From an uncultured Collinsella sp. (GTDB taxonomy: Bacteria > Actinomycetota > Coriobacteriia > Coriobacteriales > Coriobacteriaceae), in assembly GCA_959019945.1 (NCBI GenBank), contig CAUEQD010000004.1, forward strand, positions 77,404 through 141,403: DNA of 64,000 bases. Reading direction: 5' to 3'. The notes beneath the pieces are model-generated. The model was not told the origin of the DNA and searched no databases. It worked only from the letters and a program-made list of their open reading frames with translations. A program made the position numbers and the translations under genes. Shown here piece by piece: positions 37,393 through 46,765 of the stretch; the first letter of the stretch is position 1; each line of letters opens with the position of its first letter.

Positions 37393-38493
37393 ATGGATTT
37401 GCTGATTGATATTCTGCTCGACGCCGGCAAGGACACGCTCTCGCTGCTGCCGTTCTTGTTGGTGACGTATCTGGCCCTCGAGACCTTGGAGCACGTCGCG
37501 GGCGACCGCGTTAACGGGGCCATCAAGCGCGCCGGCGCCGCGGGTCCCGTGGTTGGCTCGTTGCTGGGTATGGTGCCGCAGTGCGGCTTTTCGGCCATGG
37601 CGGCAACGCTGTACGCCGGTCGCGTCGTGACCTTGGGCACGTTGGTGGCGGTGTTCCTTTCGACCTCCGACGAGATGCTGCCGCTGCTACTTGCCGAGCA
37701 GGTTCCCGTGCAGACTATGGCGATGCTTTTGGCTTCGAAAGCGCTGATCGCACTGGTCACGGGCTTTATCGTAGATGCCGCCATTCGCGGTCTGCGCCGC
37801 AACGCTCGCGCGCATGCGGCGATTCGCCGTACCGTGCTGGGAACCGCGGCCAACCCGGCCCACGTGAACTGCGCGCACGACGACCACACTGGCGGTGACA
37901 TCATCGACGAGGTGGCCGAGGCGGGCGTGAGCGCCGACCACATCCACGAGTTGTGCGAGCGCGACCATTGCGGTTGCGATGATGATGAAGATGAACACGA
38001 GCGCGACCACGGACACAGCCATGACCACGGTCACACGGGCGAGCATGAGCACCACCACGGCCATGGGCACGACCACGGTCACTCCCACGAAGGGACGCCT
38101 GTCCTGTCGATCATCCGCAGCGCGATCTCGCACACCGTGCAGGTCTCGGTATTCATTTTTCTGGTGACGCTGATTCTGGTCGCCGTGCTCGAGACCTTCG
38201 GCGAGTCCGCGATCGAGCAGTTCCTGCGTGGCAACGAGACGCTCGCCGTCCTGGGTTCGGCGCTTGTCGGCCTGATCCCCAACTGCTCGGCGAGCGTGGT
38301 CATTACGCAGCTGTACCTGGAGGGCGCGCTACAGCTGGCACCGATGCTCGCCGGCACGCTTATCTCCGCCGGCGTGGGCTACCTGGTGTTGTTCCGCACC
38401 AACCGCAGTGCCCGCGAGAACGTCATGTTCCTGGTCATGATGTACGTCATCGGCGCCGGTTGGGGAATCGTTCTCTCTGCCTTTGGTCTCTAA
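37393..38493 (+). CDS. Putative manganese/arsenic exporter (ArsP_2-type permease)
   Basis: 366 aa. Two homologous membrane halves, each with a proline-cysteine motif (GMVPQCGFSA near residue 58 and GLIPNCSASV near 297), are separated by a cytosolic loop (about residues 185-235) very rich in His, Asp and Glu (HGHSHDHGHTGEHEHHHG). This matches the PF11449-type permeases annotated as arsenic efflux or manganese transporters. The His-rich loop favours a transition-metal substrate. No membrane partner is nearby. Confidence 0.8.
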   Translation: MDLLIDILLDAGKDTLSLLPFLLVTYLALETLEHVAGDRVNGAIKRAGAAGPVVGSLLGMVPQCGFSAMAATLYAGRVVTLGTLVAVFLSTSDEMLPLLLAEQVPVQTMAMLLASKALIALVTGFIVDAAIRGLRRNARAHAAIRRTVLGTAANPAHVNCAHDDHTGGDIIDEVAEAGVSADHIHELCERDHCGCDDDEDEHERDHGHSHDHGHTGEHEHHHGHGHDHGHSHEGTPVLSIIRSAISHTVQVSVFIFLVTLILVAVLETFGESAIEQFLRGNETLAVLGSALVGLIPNCSASVVITQLYLEGALQLAPMLAGTLISAGVGYLVLFRTNRSARENVMFLVMMYVIGAGWGIVLSAFGL

Positions 38494-38512
38494 GCCCAAA
38501 AATCTACCTTGG

Positions 38513-38995
38513 TTAGCGCAGCAGCTCGGTGAGGTTGCGCTTAAAGCGGGCCCGGTCTTCGCTGGTAAATGCCGCCGGACCGCGAGTGCGACCGCCGGCG
38601 CGGCGCACCTTCTTTTCCTCGTGGCGAATAAACAGTTGCATGTCGATGGTCGCCTTATCGTAGACGCGCCCGCGCACGCCGATGGCGGCGGCATCGCGCC
38701 CGAGCACCATGCTCGCCAAGCCAATGTCCTGCGTCACGACTACATCGCCCGCCTGCAGGCGTTCGACAATGGCAAAGTCGGCGCTGTCGGCGCCCACGCT
38801 CACATCGAGCGTCGTGACCCAAAATCCGCGTCGCGCATGCTCGACGTCGCGCGGATCGTCGCGGCGAATGTGGCGTTCCAGGTTCTGTGTGCTGTTGCCG
38901 GCGATAACGACGGCGACGCCCGCCCGCCGCGCGCAGTCAATCGACTCGCGCGTGACCGGGCAGGCGTCTGCATCAATAAAGAGCGTTCGCGGCAT
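38513..38995 (-). CDS. YaiI/YqxD-family (DUF188) protein
   Basis: 160 aa. IDADACPVTRESID at the N-terminus, VVTQDIGLASMVLGRDA mid-protein and the C-terminal GPAAFTSEDRARF are family signatures of YaiI/YqxD proteins, a PIN-like fold whose biochemical role is not established. It starts directly after the stop codon of the DUF308 gene (0 nt gap), so the two are probably cotranscribed. Confidence 0.9.
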   Translation of the reverse strand: MPRTLFIDADACPVTRESIDCARRAGVAVVIAGNSTQNLERHIRRDDPRDVEHARRGFWVTTLDVSVGADSADFAIVERLQAGDVVVTQDIGLASMVLGRDAAAIGVRGRVYDKATIDMQLFIRHEEKKVRRAGGRTRGPAAFTSEDRARFKRNLTELLR

Positions 38996-39598
38996 CTAGT
39001 GCACCAGTTTGCCAAATTGAATAGCGCGAACAATCAGCGTTACGCCAAACACCAGCAGTGCGGCGCCGCTAAAGATGACGAGCATCTTGGCCGACCACAG
39101 CGGATAGATAAACACGAACATGCCGGCGATGATGGAGAGCACGCCGCTCAGGATGGCGAGGGCACGGTTGGACGAAAGCTCGGACTCCAGAATGGACATG
39201 ACACCTTCGACGATCCAGCCAAAGCCGGCCACGATAACCACCATCGTGGTGAGCGTCGCGGTCGAGAAGGCCTGGTTGCGCAGGATTATGACGCCGCCCA
39301 AGATAATGAGTAGGTTGGAGATGATGCTTGTCACGCGCCAGCCGGTGGGCAGCAGTGGCTCGAAAACAGCGGTAAACAGCCTGATCGCGGCCGTGATCAC
39401 AAAGTAGAAGCCCAAGACGGTCGTTAGGAAGACGAGGGACTTGGCGGGCGCAAACAGCAGTGCGATGCCGGCGACGAGCGCCAAGACGCCCGTGATGGCG
39501 TAAATCCAGCGCACGGCCTTGACGGCCTTGCCTGCCATGCTTTTCTCGTCAAATCCAAACTGGCTCGATTTTTGGTCATCGTTCTTAAAGATGCCCAT
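38996..39598 (-). CDS. HdeD-like DUF308 membrane protein
   Basis: 200 aa with six predicted membrane helices arranged in pairs, as in the DUF308/HdeD family. A ~35-residue cytosolic N-terminus precedes them. ATG 39598 follows GGAAAGGAG; the in-frame ORF further upstream is not used. Function in acid or membrane stress is known only for E. coli HdeD. Confidence 0.85.
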   Translation of the reverse strand: MGIFKNDDQKSSQFGFDEKSMAGKAVKAVRWIYAITGVLALVAGIALLFAPAKSLVFLTTVLGFYFVITAAIRLFTAVFEPLLPTGWRVTSIISNLLIILGGVIILRNQAFSTATLTTMVVIVAGFGWIVEGVMSILESELSSNRALAILSGVLSIIAGMFVFIYPLWSAKMLVIFSGAALLVFGVTLIVRAIQFGKLVH

Positions 39599-39815
39599 AA
39601 TGTCTCCTTTCCGTGCGGTGCACGTCGCGTTCATTGCTCTCCGTGCGGCGTACGCCAAAAGTGCTGCAACAAGTATCGCCCAAGGGCGCCGATGCATGGG
39701 GCGGGAAGGACGAATTGCCGCCCCACATTCCCGAATTGTTACTTTTGTTCCCGCTCCAGTGAGGATTAATCAACAATTGTAGAACATTACGCCGCTGTAT
39801 GTAATTGCCAAGGTT

Positions 39816-39834
39816 TTAGGTTAGATTTTCCTAA
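39816..39834. promoter_or_regulatory. DtxR/IdeR iron-box-like operator
   Basis: TTAGGTTAGATTTTCCTAA matches the 19-bp DtxR/IdeR consensus TTAGGTTAGCCTAACCTAA at 15 positions. It is 29 nt before the nitroreductase start, a position suited to repression. Confidence 0.55.
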
Positions 39835-39862
39835 GAACAATTGCCCGAAATTGGGGGTCCCT

Positions 39863-40534
39863 ATGAACGAAACAGTTCCCGCGGCGCCGTCTAGCGCGGA
39901 GTCGATGGCAAAGCAAGGTTGCGAAAAGCTCGGCCTGGACACGTTTGACGCGCTGGTCCGCCGCGCCCGTACGTGCCGTCGCTTTGACGAGTCCATGCGC
40001 GTGCCGCGCGAGTTTTTGCTCGAGCTGGCGGAACTGGCGCACCTGGCTCCCTGCGGCGCCAATGCTCAGCGTCTGCGTTTTCATGTGGTAAGCGGTTCCG
40101 AGGACTGCGCTCGCGTGTTTGACGAGCTTGCATGGGCCGGCGCGCTTAAGGACTGGTCGGGTCCTGCCGAGGGCGAGCGCCCGACCGGCTACATCGCGAT
40201 TCTTGCCGAGCGCGCCGTTCCGGGCAAGCCCGCCGCTCCTATTACCGAGGTCGACACGGGCATTGCCGCGCAGACGATGATGCTCGCCGCCCGCAGCGCC
40301 ACGCCCGAGGTGGCTGCCTGCATGTTCAAGGCCTTTACGCCCCACGCGATCGATGCCATGGGGCTCGATAGCGACAAGTATGAGCTCAAGCTGATCATGG
40401 CGTTTGGCGTTCCGGCCGAGACGCAGGTGATCGATGCGATCGATTCCAACCCCGACGGCTCAATTAATTACTGGCGCGACGAGGCGCAGGTGCACCACGT
40501 ACCCAAGCGCCCGCTTGCCGACGTACTGGTGTAG
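39863..40534 (+). CDS. Nitroreductase-family flavoprotein
   Basis: 223 aa. RRARTCRRFDESMRVPREFLLELAELAHLAPCGANAQRLRFHVVS is the FMN-binding N-terminus of the nitroreductase family; AAQTMMLAA and the C-terminal AFGVPAE..V also fit. Substrate unknown. ATG 39863 follows TTGGGGG. The iron-box-like operator upstream suggests iron-dependent control. Confidence 0.85.
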   Translation: MNETVPAAPSSAESMAKQGCEKLGLDTFDALVRRARTCRRFDESMRVPREFLLELAELAHLAPCGANAQRLRFHVVSGSEDCARVFDELAWAGALKDWSGPAEGERPTGYIAILAERAVPGKPAAPITEVDTGIAAQTMMLAARSATPEVAACMFKAFTPHAIDAMGLDSDKYELKLIMAFGVPAETQVIDAIDSNPDGSINYWRDEAQVHHVPKRPLADVLV

Positions 40535-40616
40535 CTGAGCGTCACCGCGGTGTGATCCGGCGGTAAACCACCACAAAGGTACCTGTCCCCTTTGCGGTGG
40601 TGCGAGGGGAGGACGT

Positions 40617-41159
40617 GTGGCAGATTTGTATTTGGTGCGGCATGGGCAGACTGAGCTCAATGTGCAGAACATTTTGCAGGGTGGGCACGATTCGCCGCTT
40701 ACGGCGCGCGGGCGCGAGCAGGCGCTGGCGACGCGCGCGGCGTTTGAGGCGCGTGGCGTGACCTTTGACCGTGTGTATTCCTCGCCGTTGGGCCGGGCGC
40801 GGCATACGGCTGAGCTAATTGCTGGTGAGGGCCGCTCGATAGAGCTGGTCGATGACCTGCGCGAGTGGCATTTGGGCTCGCTGGAGGGTACATCAAATCG
40901 CGAGATGCCGCCGCAGCCCTGGGGTGATTATCCGGTGGCCTTTGGTGGCGAGTCTGAAGGCGAGCTCCAGTCGCGCATGGTCGCGGCGCTGTCCCACATC
41001 ATGGCCAGGCCGCAGCACGACTGTGTGCTGGCAGTCTCCCACGGCTCTTCCTGCCAGGAGTTTCTTGAGTATGTGACTGGCGGGGGAGAGCTACCCGACA
41101 ACGGTGCCGTGCTTCATTTTGGCTATTGCGACGGTGCGTTTTCGCTCCTTGATTGGTAA
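40617..41159 (+). CDS. Histidine-phosphatase family protein (copy 1)
   Basis: 180 aa. LYLVRHGQTELN (catalytic RHG), SSPLGRARHTAE, the acid WHLGSLEG and the second histidine in VSHGSS are those of phosphoglycerate-mutase-like phosphatases. Start is GTG 40617 after GGGGAGG. It is followed by a paralog 17 nt later. Substrate cannot be inferred. Confidence 0.88.
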   Translation: MADLYLVRHGQTELNVQNILQGGHDSPLTARGREQALATRAAFEARGVTFDRVYSSPLGRARHTAELIAGEGRSIELVDDLREWHLGSLEGTSNREMPPQPWGDYPVAFGGESEGELQSRMVAALSHIMARPQHDCVLAVSHGSSCQEFLEYVTGGGELPDNGAVLHFGYCDGAFSLLDW

Positions 41160-41176
41160 CGAACGAAAGGACCCCT

Positions 41177-41812
41177 ATGAATAAAGACCTGTATCTGGTT
41201 CGTCATGGGCAGACAATATTCAACCTTAAGCGCATTATTCAGGGTTGGAGTGACTCGCCGCTCACGCAGCTGGGATGCGACCAGGCGGCACGTGCCGGCA
41301 TGTTCTTACGTGCGCGCGGCATTGAACCCGATCATGCCTACACCTCCACACTTCATCGCACCGAGCAGACTATCGCCAACCTGTGGCCGGGCTTGGCGTA
41401 CGAGCGCCTGGACGGTCTGCGTGAGTGGTTCTTTGGCGACTTTGAGGCCGAGCGCGTGATGCTTATGCCCGAGCGGCCGTGGCGAGATTTCTATCGTCAG
41501 TTTGGCGGCGAGGGCCAGATGCAGGTGCGCGAGCGCATGGCGGCGACGATAACCGATCTTATGCGACGTCCGGACCACGAGTGCGTGCTCGCGGTGAGCC
41601 ACGGCTCGGCTATCAAGGAGTTTTTGGACCACGTGCGGGGCGCGGCGGCCGACGAGCGCGAACGCGTGCCGGGCAACTGCTCAGTGCTGCAGTTTGCGTT
41701 TGACGATGCGGCCGATACGTTTGAACTGGTCGAAGTCTTTACGCAGGAAGACTACGCGCGCGAGCTGGGGCTTGAACCGCTCGTGGCTACTGCGGGTCCG
41801 CAGCGCGGATAA
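41177..41812 (+). CDS. Histidine-phosphatase family protein (copy 2)
   Basis: 211 aa, paralogous to the preceding gene: LYLVRHGQTIFN, TSTLHRTEQT, LREWFFGDFE, VSHGSAIKEF. ATG 41177 follows GAAAGGA. The pair probably arose by tandem duplication. Confidence 0.88.
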   Translation: MNKDLYLVRHGQTIFNLKRIIQGWSDSPLTQLGCDQAARAGMFLRARGIEPDHAYTSTLHRTEQTIANLWPGLAYERLDGLREWFFGDFEAERVMLMPERPWRDFYRQFGGEGQMQVRERMAATITDLMRRPDHECVLAVSHGSAIKEFLDHVRGAAADERERVPGNCSVLQFAFDDAADTFELVEVFTQEDYARELGLEPLVATAGPQRG

Positions 41813-41859
41813 CGCGAGCGCGGCGGCACGGGTCGTCGGCATAACTTCTCGACGCAAAA

Positions 41860-41896
41860 GGGGCGGAGATGCATGTACCTGCTGCATCTCCGCCCC
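41860..41896. terminator. Terminator between convergent genes
   Basis: GGGGCGGAGATGCA pairs exactly with TGCATCTCCGCCCC (14 bp). It lies between the convergent histidine phosphatase and DUF1015-like genes and probably works both ways. Confidence 0.75.
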
Positions 41897-41941
41897 CTGT
41901 TTGTTGGGCTGCCGATTTTTGTGCTGGACGGTCTGGTCTTG

Positions 41942-42622
41942 CTAGAACCGCGCGACCTGGTGCGTGAGCAGACCCGTCGGAACCTGCGCCGCGCCGCCGC
42001 TGACCTGCGCGGCGGGGAAGAGCGCAGCTACGGCAAAGTTGAACGGCTCTTTGCCCGTGTAGGTGCCGGCGGCACGTGCATCGTCGGCCAGGAGCTGTGA
42101 TGCCTCGACTAGTGCGACAGCGTAGGCAGGGTCGTCGGCCAGTGCCGGCTCCGGCGCCTGGTCGAGCATGGCGCGGATGGCCCCGACGGCGTCCTCGCGC
42201 TTGACCTCCCACACGCGGTGCGTAATGCCGGCGGGGTCGGTGACGGCATAGAGTGAAGCGCCCTCTTTTGCGGCGCCGAGGATGATATCCATGACGGGAG
42301 AGGCTTCGTAGACAAGCGTTACGGGACGGGGCTGTACCTTGAGGTCGGCGATTGCGCGCGCAGCGGCGGTCGTATCGGCGGCAACCGCGTCGCCGCCCGC
42401 CAGCGCACCAACCGGGCAGATCGCCACGACACCCGTCACACGTCCCGGCTCGCCCGAGCATTCGTACACGTAATACGCCGCACCCGGGTCCTTGAGCATC
42501 AGACCATCGGCAATGGCTCCGCGCAGAGCATCGTTGCCGCTCATGATGCTGTCCATTGCAGGCAGCGCCTCGAGCACGCGGTCCTGAGCCGGGCGGATGC
42601 AGGGAAACGGAAGTGCTTTCAT
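41942..42622 (-). CDS. Short DUF1015-like protein
   Basis: 226 aa. The N-terminus KALPFPCIRPAQDRV and the segment AYYVYECSGEPGRVTGVVAICPV resemble DUF1015 proteins, which are usually about 400 aa and often lie beside serA and serC, as here. This version appears to have lost much of the usual C-terminal half, or is a divergent short form. Function unknown. Confidence 0.6.
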   Translation of the reverse strand: MKALPFPCIRPAQDRVLEALPAMDSIMSGNDALRGAIADGLMLKDPGAAYYVYECSGEPGRVTGVVAICPVGALAGGDAVAADTTAAARAIADLKVQPRPVTLVYEASPVMDIILGAAKEGASLYAVTDPAGITHRVWEVKREDAVGAIRAMLDQAPEPALADDPAYAVALVEASQLLADDARAAGTYTGKEPFNFAVAALFPAAQVSGGAAQVPTGLLTHQVARF

Positions 42623-42661
42623 GGGCGGTCCTAACGCACGAGTCGGTTTGTTCGCGGCTTA

Positions 42662-43882
42662 TTATGCCCCAACTTGGCCGCTCGCGTCCCAGAGCACGTT
42701 GTCGGCGAGCACGATGAGCACGTTCTGACAACGAACGATATCGGCGTGGGGCACATATTCGTTGGGCTTGTGCGCGAGCGCCAACGAGCCGGGGCCGTAG
42801 CTCATGCAATTGCGGTTACCCGTCTTGCTGGCAATGAGGGCGGTATCGGTGTAGCCGGTAAAGAAGCCGACGGTCGTTTCCGCGTCCGTCGTATCGTCTG
42901 CTGCGCGCTTGAGTGCAGCTAGAAGGGGAGAGTTCGGGTCGCGCTCGATGGCGGGGCGGTCGCCCGTCACGGTGTAGCTGCCATGGCAACCGGGAACGGC
43001 GGCTTCGGCGACGGCGATGGCCTGCTCTACCATGCGCGTCGCGGCGGCCGTATCGGTCGGCGGGGTCAGGCGCATGTCGACCCAGACTTTGGCGCGGTCG
43101 GGTACGACGTAGGGGCGATATCCGCCCTCGATTTGGCCAAACGTGATGGTCGAAGGCCCCAGCTCATTATGCACGGGCAGCGCCGCAAATGCGCGGCGAA
43201 GCGAGCACACGGCCTCGGCCATGGCGGCGACGGCATCCGCGCCCTTCCAGGGCTGGCTCGCATGCGCCGTCACGCCAGCCATTTCAATCTCGAACCACGT
43301 ACGCCCCTTGTGCGCCACCTGGATCTGTCCGTCGGTGGGCTCGGTGTCCAGCACCCATTCGCGCGAGCCGACCCAGCCAGCATCGATCGCGGCCTCTGAG
43401 CCGCGCATAAAATCTTCCTCGTCGACCGAGCAGATGAGCGAAAAGCCGCGACGCGGCAGCGCGCCATCCGCCACCACGCGCTCGAGCGTATGGACCAGCG
43501 CGGCAATGGCGCAGGCCAGGCCACCCTTCATATCGCAGGCACCGCGGCCGTAGAGCTTGCCGTCGCGCACGACCGCCCCGAGCGGCGTAATGTCCGCGTC
43601 CCAGCCGTCGCCCAAGGTGACTGTATCCATGTGGCAGATGTAGACGAGCCGTGGCTCGTCGCTCAAACCGGGCACGGTGACCATAAGGTTGCGGCGCCCG
43701 GGGAGTACTTCGAGCTCTGCAATCTGCACGGCATCGAGTACCGGATGGCTCAGCTGCGCCAATCGTTCCTCAATCAACGCTTTGATATAGCGTTCAATCT
43801 CGCCCTCATACGCACCTGGGTCGGAACTGTCGATCCGCACGAGCCCTTGCGTAAGCCGCCAAGCAAAATCTGTATCAACCAT
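42662..43882 (-). CDS. M20-family amidohydrolase (ArgE/DapE/peptidase-T-like)
   Basis: 406 aa. Zinc ligands in CHMDTVTLG, YGRGACDMKGG, CSVDEEDFMRGS and VLDTEPTDG, followed by the dimerisation domain, with the final histidine in NEYVPHADI. Deacetylase, desuccinylase and peptidase functions cannot be separated from sequence. ATG 43882 follows GTGAGGTG; the upstream ORF extension crosses the serA terminator and is excluded. Confidence 0.88.
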   Translation of the reverse strand: MVDTDFAWRLTQGLVRIDSSDPGAYEGEIERYIKALIEERLAQLSHPVLDAVQIAELEVLPGRRNLMVTVPGLSDEPRLVYICHMDTVTLGDGWDADITPLGAVVRDGKLYGRGACDMKGGLACAIAALVHTLERVVADGALPRRGFSLICSVDEEDFMRGSEAAIDAGWVGSREWVLDTEPTDGQIQVAHKGRTWFEIEMAGVTAHASQPWKGADAVAAMAEAVCSLRRAFAALPVHNELGPSTITFGQIEGGYRPYVVPDRAKVWVDMRLTPPTDTAAATRMVEQAIAVAEAAVPGCHGSYTVTGDRPAIERDPNSPLLAALKRAADDTTDAETTVGFFTGYTDTALIASKTGNRNCMSYGPGSLALAHKPNEYVPHADIVRCQNVLIVLADNVLWDASGQVGA

Positions 43883-43966
43883 AGGCACCTCACAGATAGT
43901 TAGGTCAACATACAGATTGTATGCCAAGAAGCGGCTCGGTGCATTTAATGGAGGGCTCACAAAAAC

Positions 43967-43996
43967 GGGGACGCCTCTCGTGCGAAAGGCGCCCCC
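43967..43996 (-). terminator. Rho-independent terminator of serA
   Basis: On the minus strand GGGGGCGCCTTTCG pairs imperfectly with CGAGAGGCGTCCCC, followed by GTTTTTG. It separates serA from the M20 peptidase gene. Confidence 0.75.
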
Positions 43997-44059
43997 GCGG
44001 GCATTCAATGTCAGCGACGGGCAGGCCACATGGGGAACTGCCCGTCAGATCAGCCGGCG

Positions 44060-45223
44060 CTATTTGATCACGCGCACGCGATACATCGACGGAATCTGCT
44101 TGAGCGCCTCGATGGTGCTGCTGTCCAGGTGCTCGTCGGTGTCGAACATGGTGTAGGCGTTCTCGCCGGCAGACTCGTTGGTCATGCGCTGCACGTTGGC
44201 GTTGTCCTTGGCCAGGATCGCCGTGATCTGGCCGATCATGTTGGGCACGTTGGCGTGCAGGCAGGCGATGCGGCTCGCGGCGCGCGCCTTGCCCATGCTG
44301 CAGGCGGGGTAGTTGACGCTGTGCGCGATGTTGCCGTTTTCCAGGTAATCCTTGAGCTCGCTGATGGCCATGTCGGCGCAGTTGGCTTCGGCTTCGCCGG
44401 TGCCGGCGCCCGAATGCGTGGTGATAAACGTGTTGGGCATCTTGACGGTCTTGGGCGTGGCAAAGTCGCAGCTAAACCAGCTGAGCTTGCCCTCGCGCAG
44501 GGCAGCGTCGACGGCGTCCTCGTCAATGATGGTTTCGCGCGCGTAGTTGATGAGGACGGCGTTGGGTGCCAGCAGGTTAATCTGCTCTGTGCTGATCATG
44601 CCGATGGTGTCTGCCTTGCTGGGCACGTGCACGGTGAGGTAGTCGCAGCCGCGGCACAGATCCTCGAGCGTGCCCACGCGCTGCACCTCGCGGCTCAGCA
44701 CCCACGCGTGCTCAACGGAAATGAACGGATCGTAGCCGTAGACGTCCATGCCCAGATCGACGCAGGCGTTGGCGACCTTGGAGCCCACGTTGCCCAGGCC
44801 GATGACGCCGATGCGCTTGCCCTTGAGCTCGCGGCCCACAAAGGCCTTCTTGGCTTTCTCGGCATCGACCTGGATCTCGGGGTCGTCGGCGTTGTCGCGC
44901 ACCCAGTTCATCGACTGCACTACGCCGCGGCTCGAAAGCACCAGCATGCCCAGGACGAGCTCCTTGACGGCGTTGCTGTTAGCGCCGGGGGAGTTAAAGA
45001 CGACGACGCCCTTCTTGGCGTACTCCTCGACGGGGATGTTGTTGACGCCGGCACCGCAGCGGGCGATGGCGCGGATGCCCTCGGGCAGCTCGTAGCCGTG
45101 CAGGTCGGTCGAGCGCATCAGGATCGCATCGGCCTCCTCGGCGGTGCCCACAAACTCGTAGCCCTCGCCAAACTCGACTTTGCCGTCTTTAGTGATGTCG
45201 TCGATGGTCTTAATTTTACGCAT
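44060..45223 (-). CDS. serA: D-3-phosphoglycerate dehydrogenase
   Basis: 387 aa. First step of serine synthesis from 3-phosphoglycerate. NAD-binding GVIGLGNVGSKVA, the substrate-side RCGAGVNNI, catalytic region THSGAGTGEAE, and a C-terminal ACT domain (NVPNMIGQITAILAKDNANV). The ACT domain suggests serine feedback. The gene lies 72 nt downstream of serC. Confidence 0.95.
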   Translation of the reverse strand: MRKIKTIDDITKDGKVEFGEGYEFVGTAEEADAILMRSTDLHGYELPEGIRAIARCGAGVNNIPVEEYAKKGVVVFNSPGANSNAVKELVLGMLVLSSRGVVQSMNWVRDNADDPEIQVDAEKAKKAFVGRELKGKRIGVIGLGNVGSKVANACVDLGMDVYGYDPFISVEHAWVLSREVQRVGTLEDLCRGCDYLTVHVPSKADTIGMISTEQINLLAPNAVLINYARETIIDEDAVDAALREGKLSWFSCDFATPKTVKMPNTFITTHSGAGTGEAEANCADMAISELKDYLENGNIAHSVNYPACSMGKARAASRIACLHANVPNMIGQITAILAKDNANVQRMTNESAGENAYTMFDTDEHLDSSTIEALKQIPSMYRVRVIK

Positions 45224-45295
45224 GGAAAAACTCCTTAGCAGGTTTTGATCTAAACAGGGTGGTCTGAGGTGGCTGGTCGGCCCGCGTGTTGCGGG

Positions 45296-46420
45296 CTAGT
45301 TAGATCGCGGGCTCAAACTATGCTGCGTTTCGAAGTCCTTCATGTACGTGGCCAGCGCCTGCACGTCTTCCATGGTGACGGCGTTGTACACGCTAGCGCG
45401 CATGCCGCCGACGAGGCGATGGCCCTTGACGTTTTGAATCTGATGCTCGGCCGCGCCTGCGACAAAGGCCGCGTCGAGTTTGACGTCGCCGGTGCGGAAG
45501 GTGACGTTGGCGATGGAGCGGCTGTCGGTCTGCGTGGTGCTATGGAACAGCTCGCTGTGCTCGAGCAGCTCATAGAGCAGGTTGGCCTTGGCCCAGTTGC
45601 GCTCGGCCATGGCGGCAAGTCCACCGGTCTGCTCCACCCAATGGAACACCTTGCCGCACACGTAGATGCCAAAGGTGTTGGGCGTGTTGAGCATGGAGCC
45701 CTTGGCGGCCTGGGTCTTGAGGTCCAGGTACTGCGGCGTCTGCGCAAAGGCGGGGCCATCTGCGATGAGGTCGTCGCGCACGATAACCACGGTCACGCCC
45801 GCGGCGCCGGCGTTTTTTTGCGCGCCGGCGTAAATGAGCCCGTAGCGCTCAACGTCGAGCGGCTGCGACAGGAAGCAGCTTGAGACGTCGGCGACCAGCG
45901 GCACATCGCCGCAAGCGGGCAGCTCGTGGAACATGGTGCCAAAGATGGTGTTGTTCTGGCAGATGTAGACGTAGTCGAGCCCGTCGCCCGCGGCCTCGGC
46001 GGCAATGCGCGCGTTGATATCGGCCATGTTGGGAATGCGGTCGAAATTGGTGTCCTCCGAGCTTGCGAGCAGCACGGCCTCGCCGTACTTGGAGGCCTCC
46101 TTGTACGCCTTGTTGGCAAAGTTGCCGGTCACGACGTAGCCGGCGCGGCCGCGGCGCATGAGGTTCATGGGGATGCCCGCAAACTGCAGTGTGGCACCGC
46201 CCTGCAAAAACAGGACACGGTAGTTGTCGGGGATGCTCAGCAGGCGGCGCAGAGTTGCCTCGGCGTCGTCGATGATCTGCTGGTACATGCTAGATCGATG
46301 GCTCATCTCGAGCACGGACATGCCGCAACCGCGGTAGTCCATCATCTCGTCGGCGATCTCGGCGAGCACGCTTGTAGGTAGCGCGGCCGGGCCAGCTGAG
46401 AAGTTGTGCACACGTGCCAT
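45296..46420 (-). CDS. serC: Phosphoserine aminotransferase
   Basis: 374 aa. Converts 3-phosphohydroxypyruvate to phosphoserine. HNFSAGPAALP at the N-terminus, LQGGATLQFAGIPMNL, VADVSSCFLS and the PLP-lysine motif GAQKNAG are present. First gene of serC-serA; serB is not in the window. Confidence 0.95.
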   Translation of the reverse strand: MARVHNFSAGPAALPTSVLAEIADEMMDYRGCGMSVLEMSHRSSMYQQIIDDAEATLRRLLSIPDNYRVLFLQGGATLQFAGIPMNLMRRGRAGYVVTGNFANKAYKEASKYGEAVLLASSEDTNFDRIPNMADINARIAAEAAGDGLDYVYICQNNTIFGTMFHELPACGDVPLVADVSSCFLSQPLDVERYGLIYAGAQKNAGAAGVTVVIVRDDLIADGPAFAQTPQYLDLKTQAAKGSMLNTPNTFGIYVCGKVFHWVEQTGGLAAMAERNWAKANLLYELLEHSELFHSTTQTDSRSIANVTFRTGDVKLDAAFVAGAAEHQIQNVKGHRLVGGMRASVYNAVTMEDVQALATYMKDFETQHSLSPRSN

Positions 46421-46555
46421 CTTCTAGTTCCCCTCGTAGTCGTTTGAACGTTCGGGATACTTTAGCACAGTGGAGCGCCTGGCGCGACCGCATCACGGTA
46501 AAACTCGAGTGCGCCGCTATGATTTACAGGATGGTTACATGGGGGAGGGGCGACC

Positions 46556-46738
46556 TTACCTGATGGCTCGCATCCGATCCGCCTCGGTCTTCGCTTGTTT
46601 CCAGGGACGCACGCGGTCGTTTACGAGGTCATCGTAGCCGCGGGCGATGGATTGCTGGGCAGCCATATAAGCTTCGTGGCGGTTGTCAATTACCGAGCCT
46701 GAAGTGTTTTGCAAGAATGGAACTTTTTCAATTGGCAT
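46556..46738 (-). CDS. Small hypothetical protein
   Basis: 60 aa from ATG 46738 (GGGGG 6 nt upstream on the reverse strand); an in-frame start at 46765 is possible. Sequence is hydrophilic and charged, ending VNDRVRPWKQAKTEADRMRAIR. It loosely resembles small antitoxin-like proteins, but I recognise no family. No toxin partner is adjacent. Confidence 0.4.
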   Translation of the reverse strand: MPIEKVPFLQNTSGSVIDNRHEAYMAAQQSIARGYDDLVNDRVRPWKQAKTEADRMRAIR

Positions 46739-46765
46739 GCAGAGCCCCCTGTATTGCTTGCCCAT

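Noticed and set aside
37979..38100. Short tandem CAC/GAC-rich stretch as a repeat array or CRISPR
   Set aside because: It encodes the histidine-rich loop of the exporter in frame; repeats are codon-level, not direct repeats with spacers.
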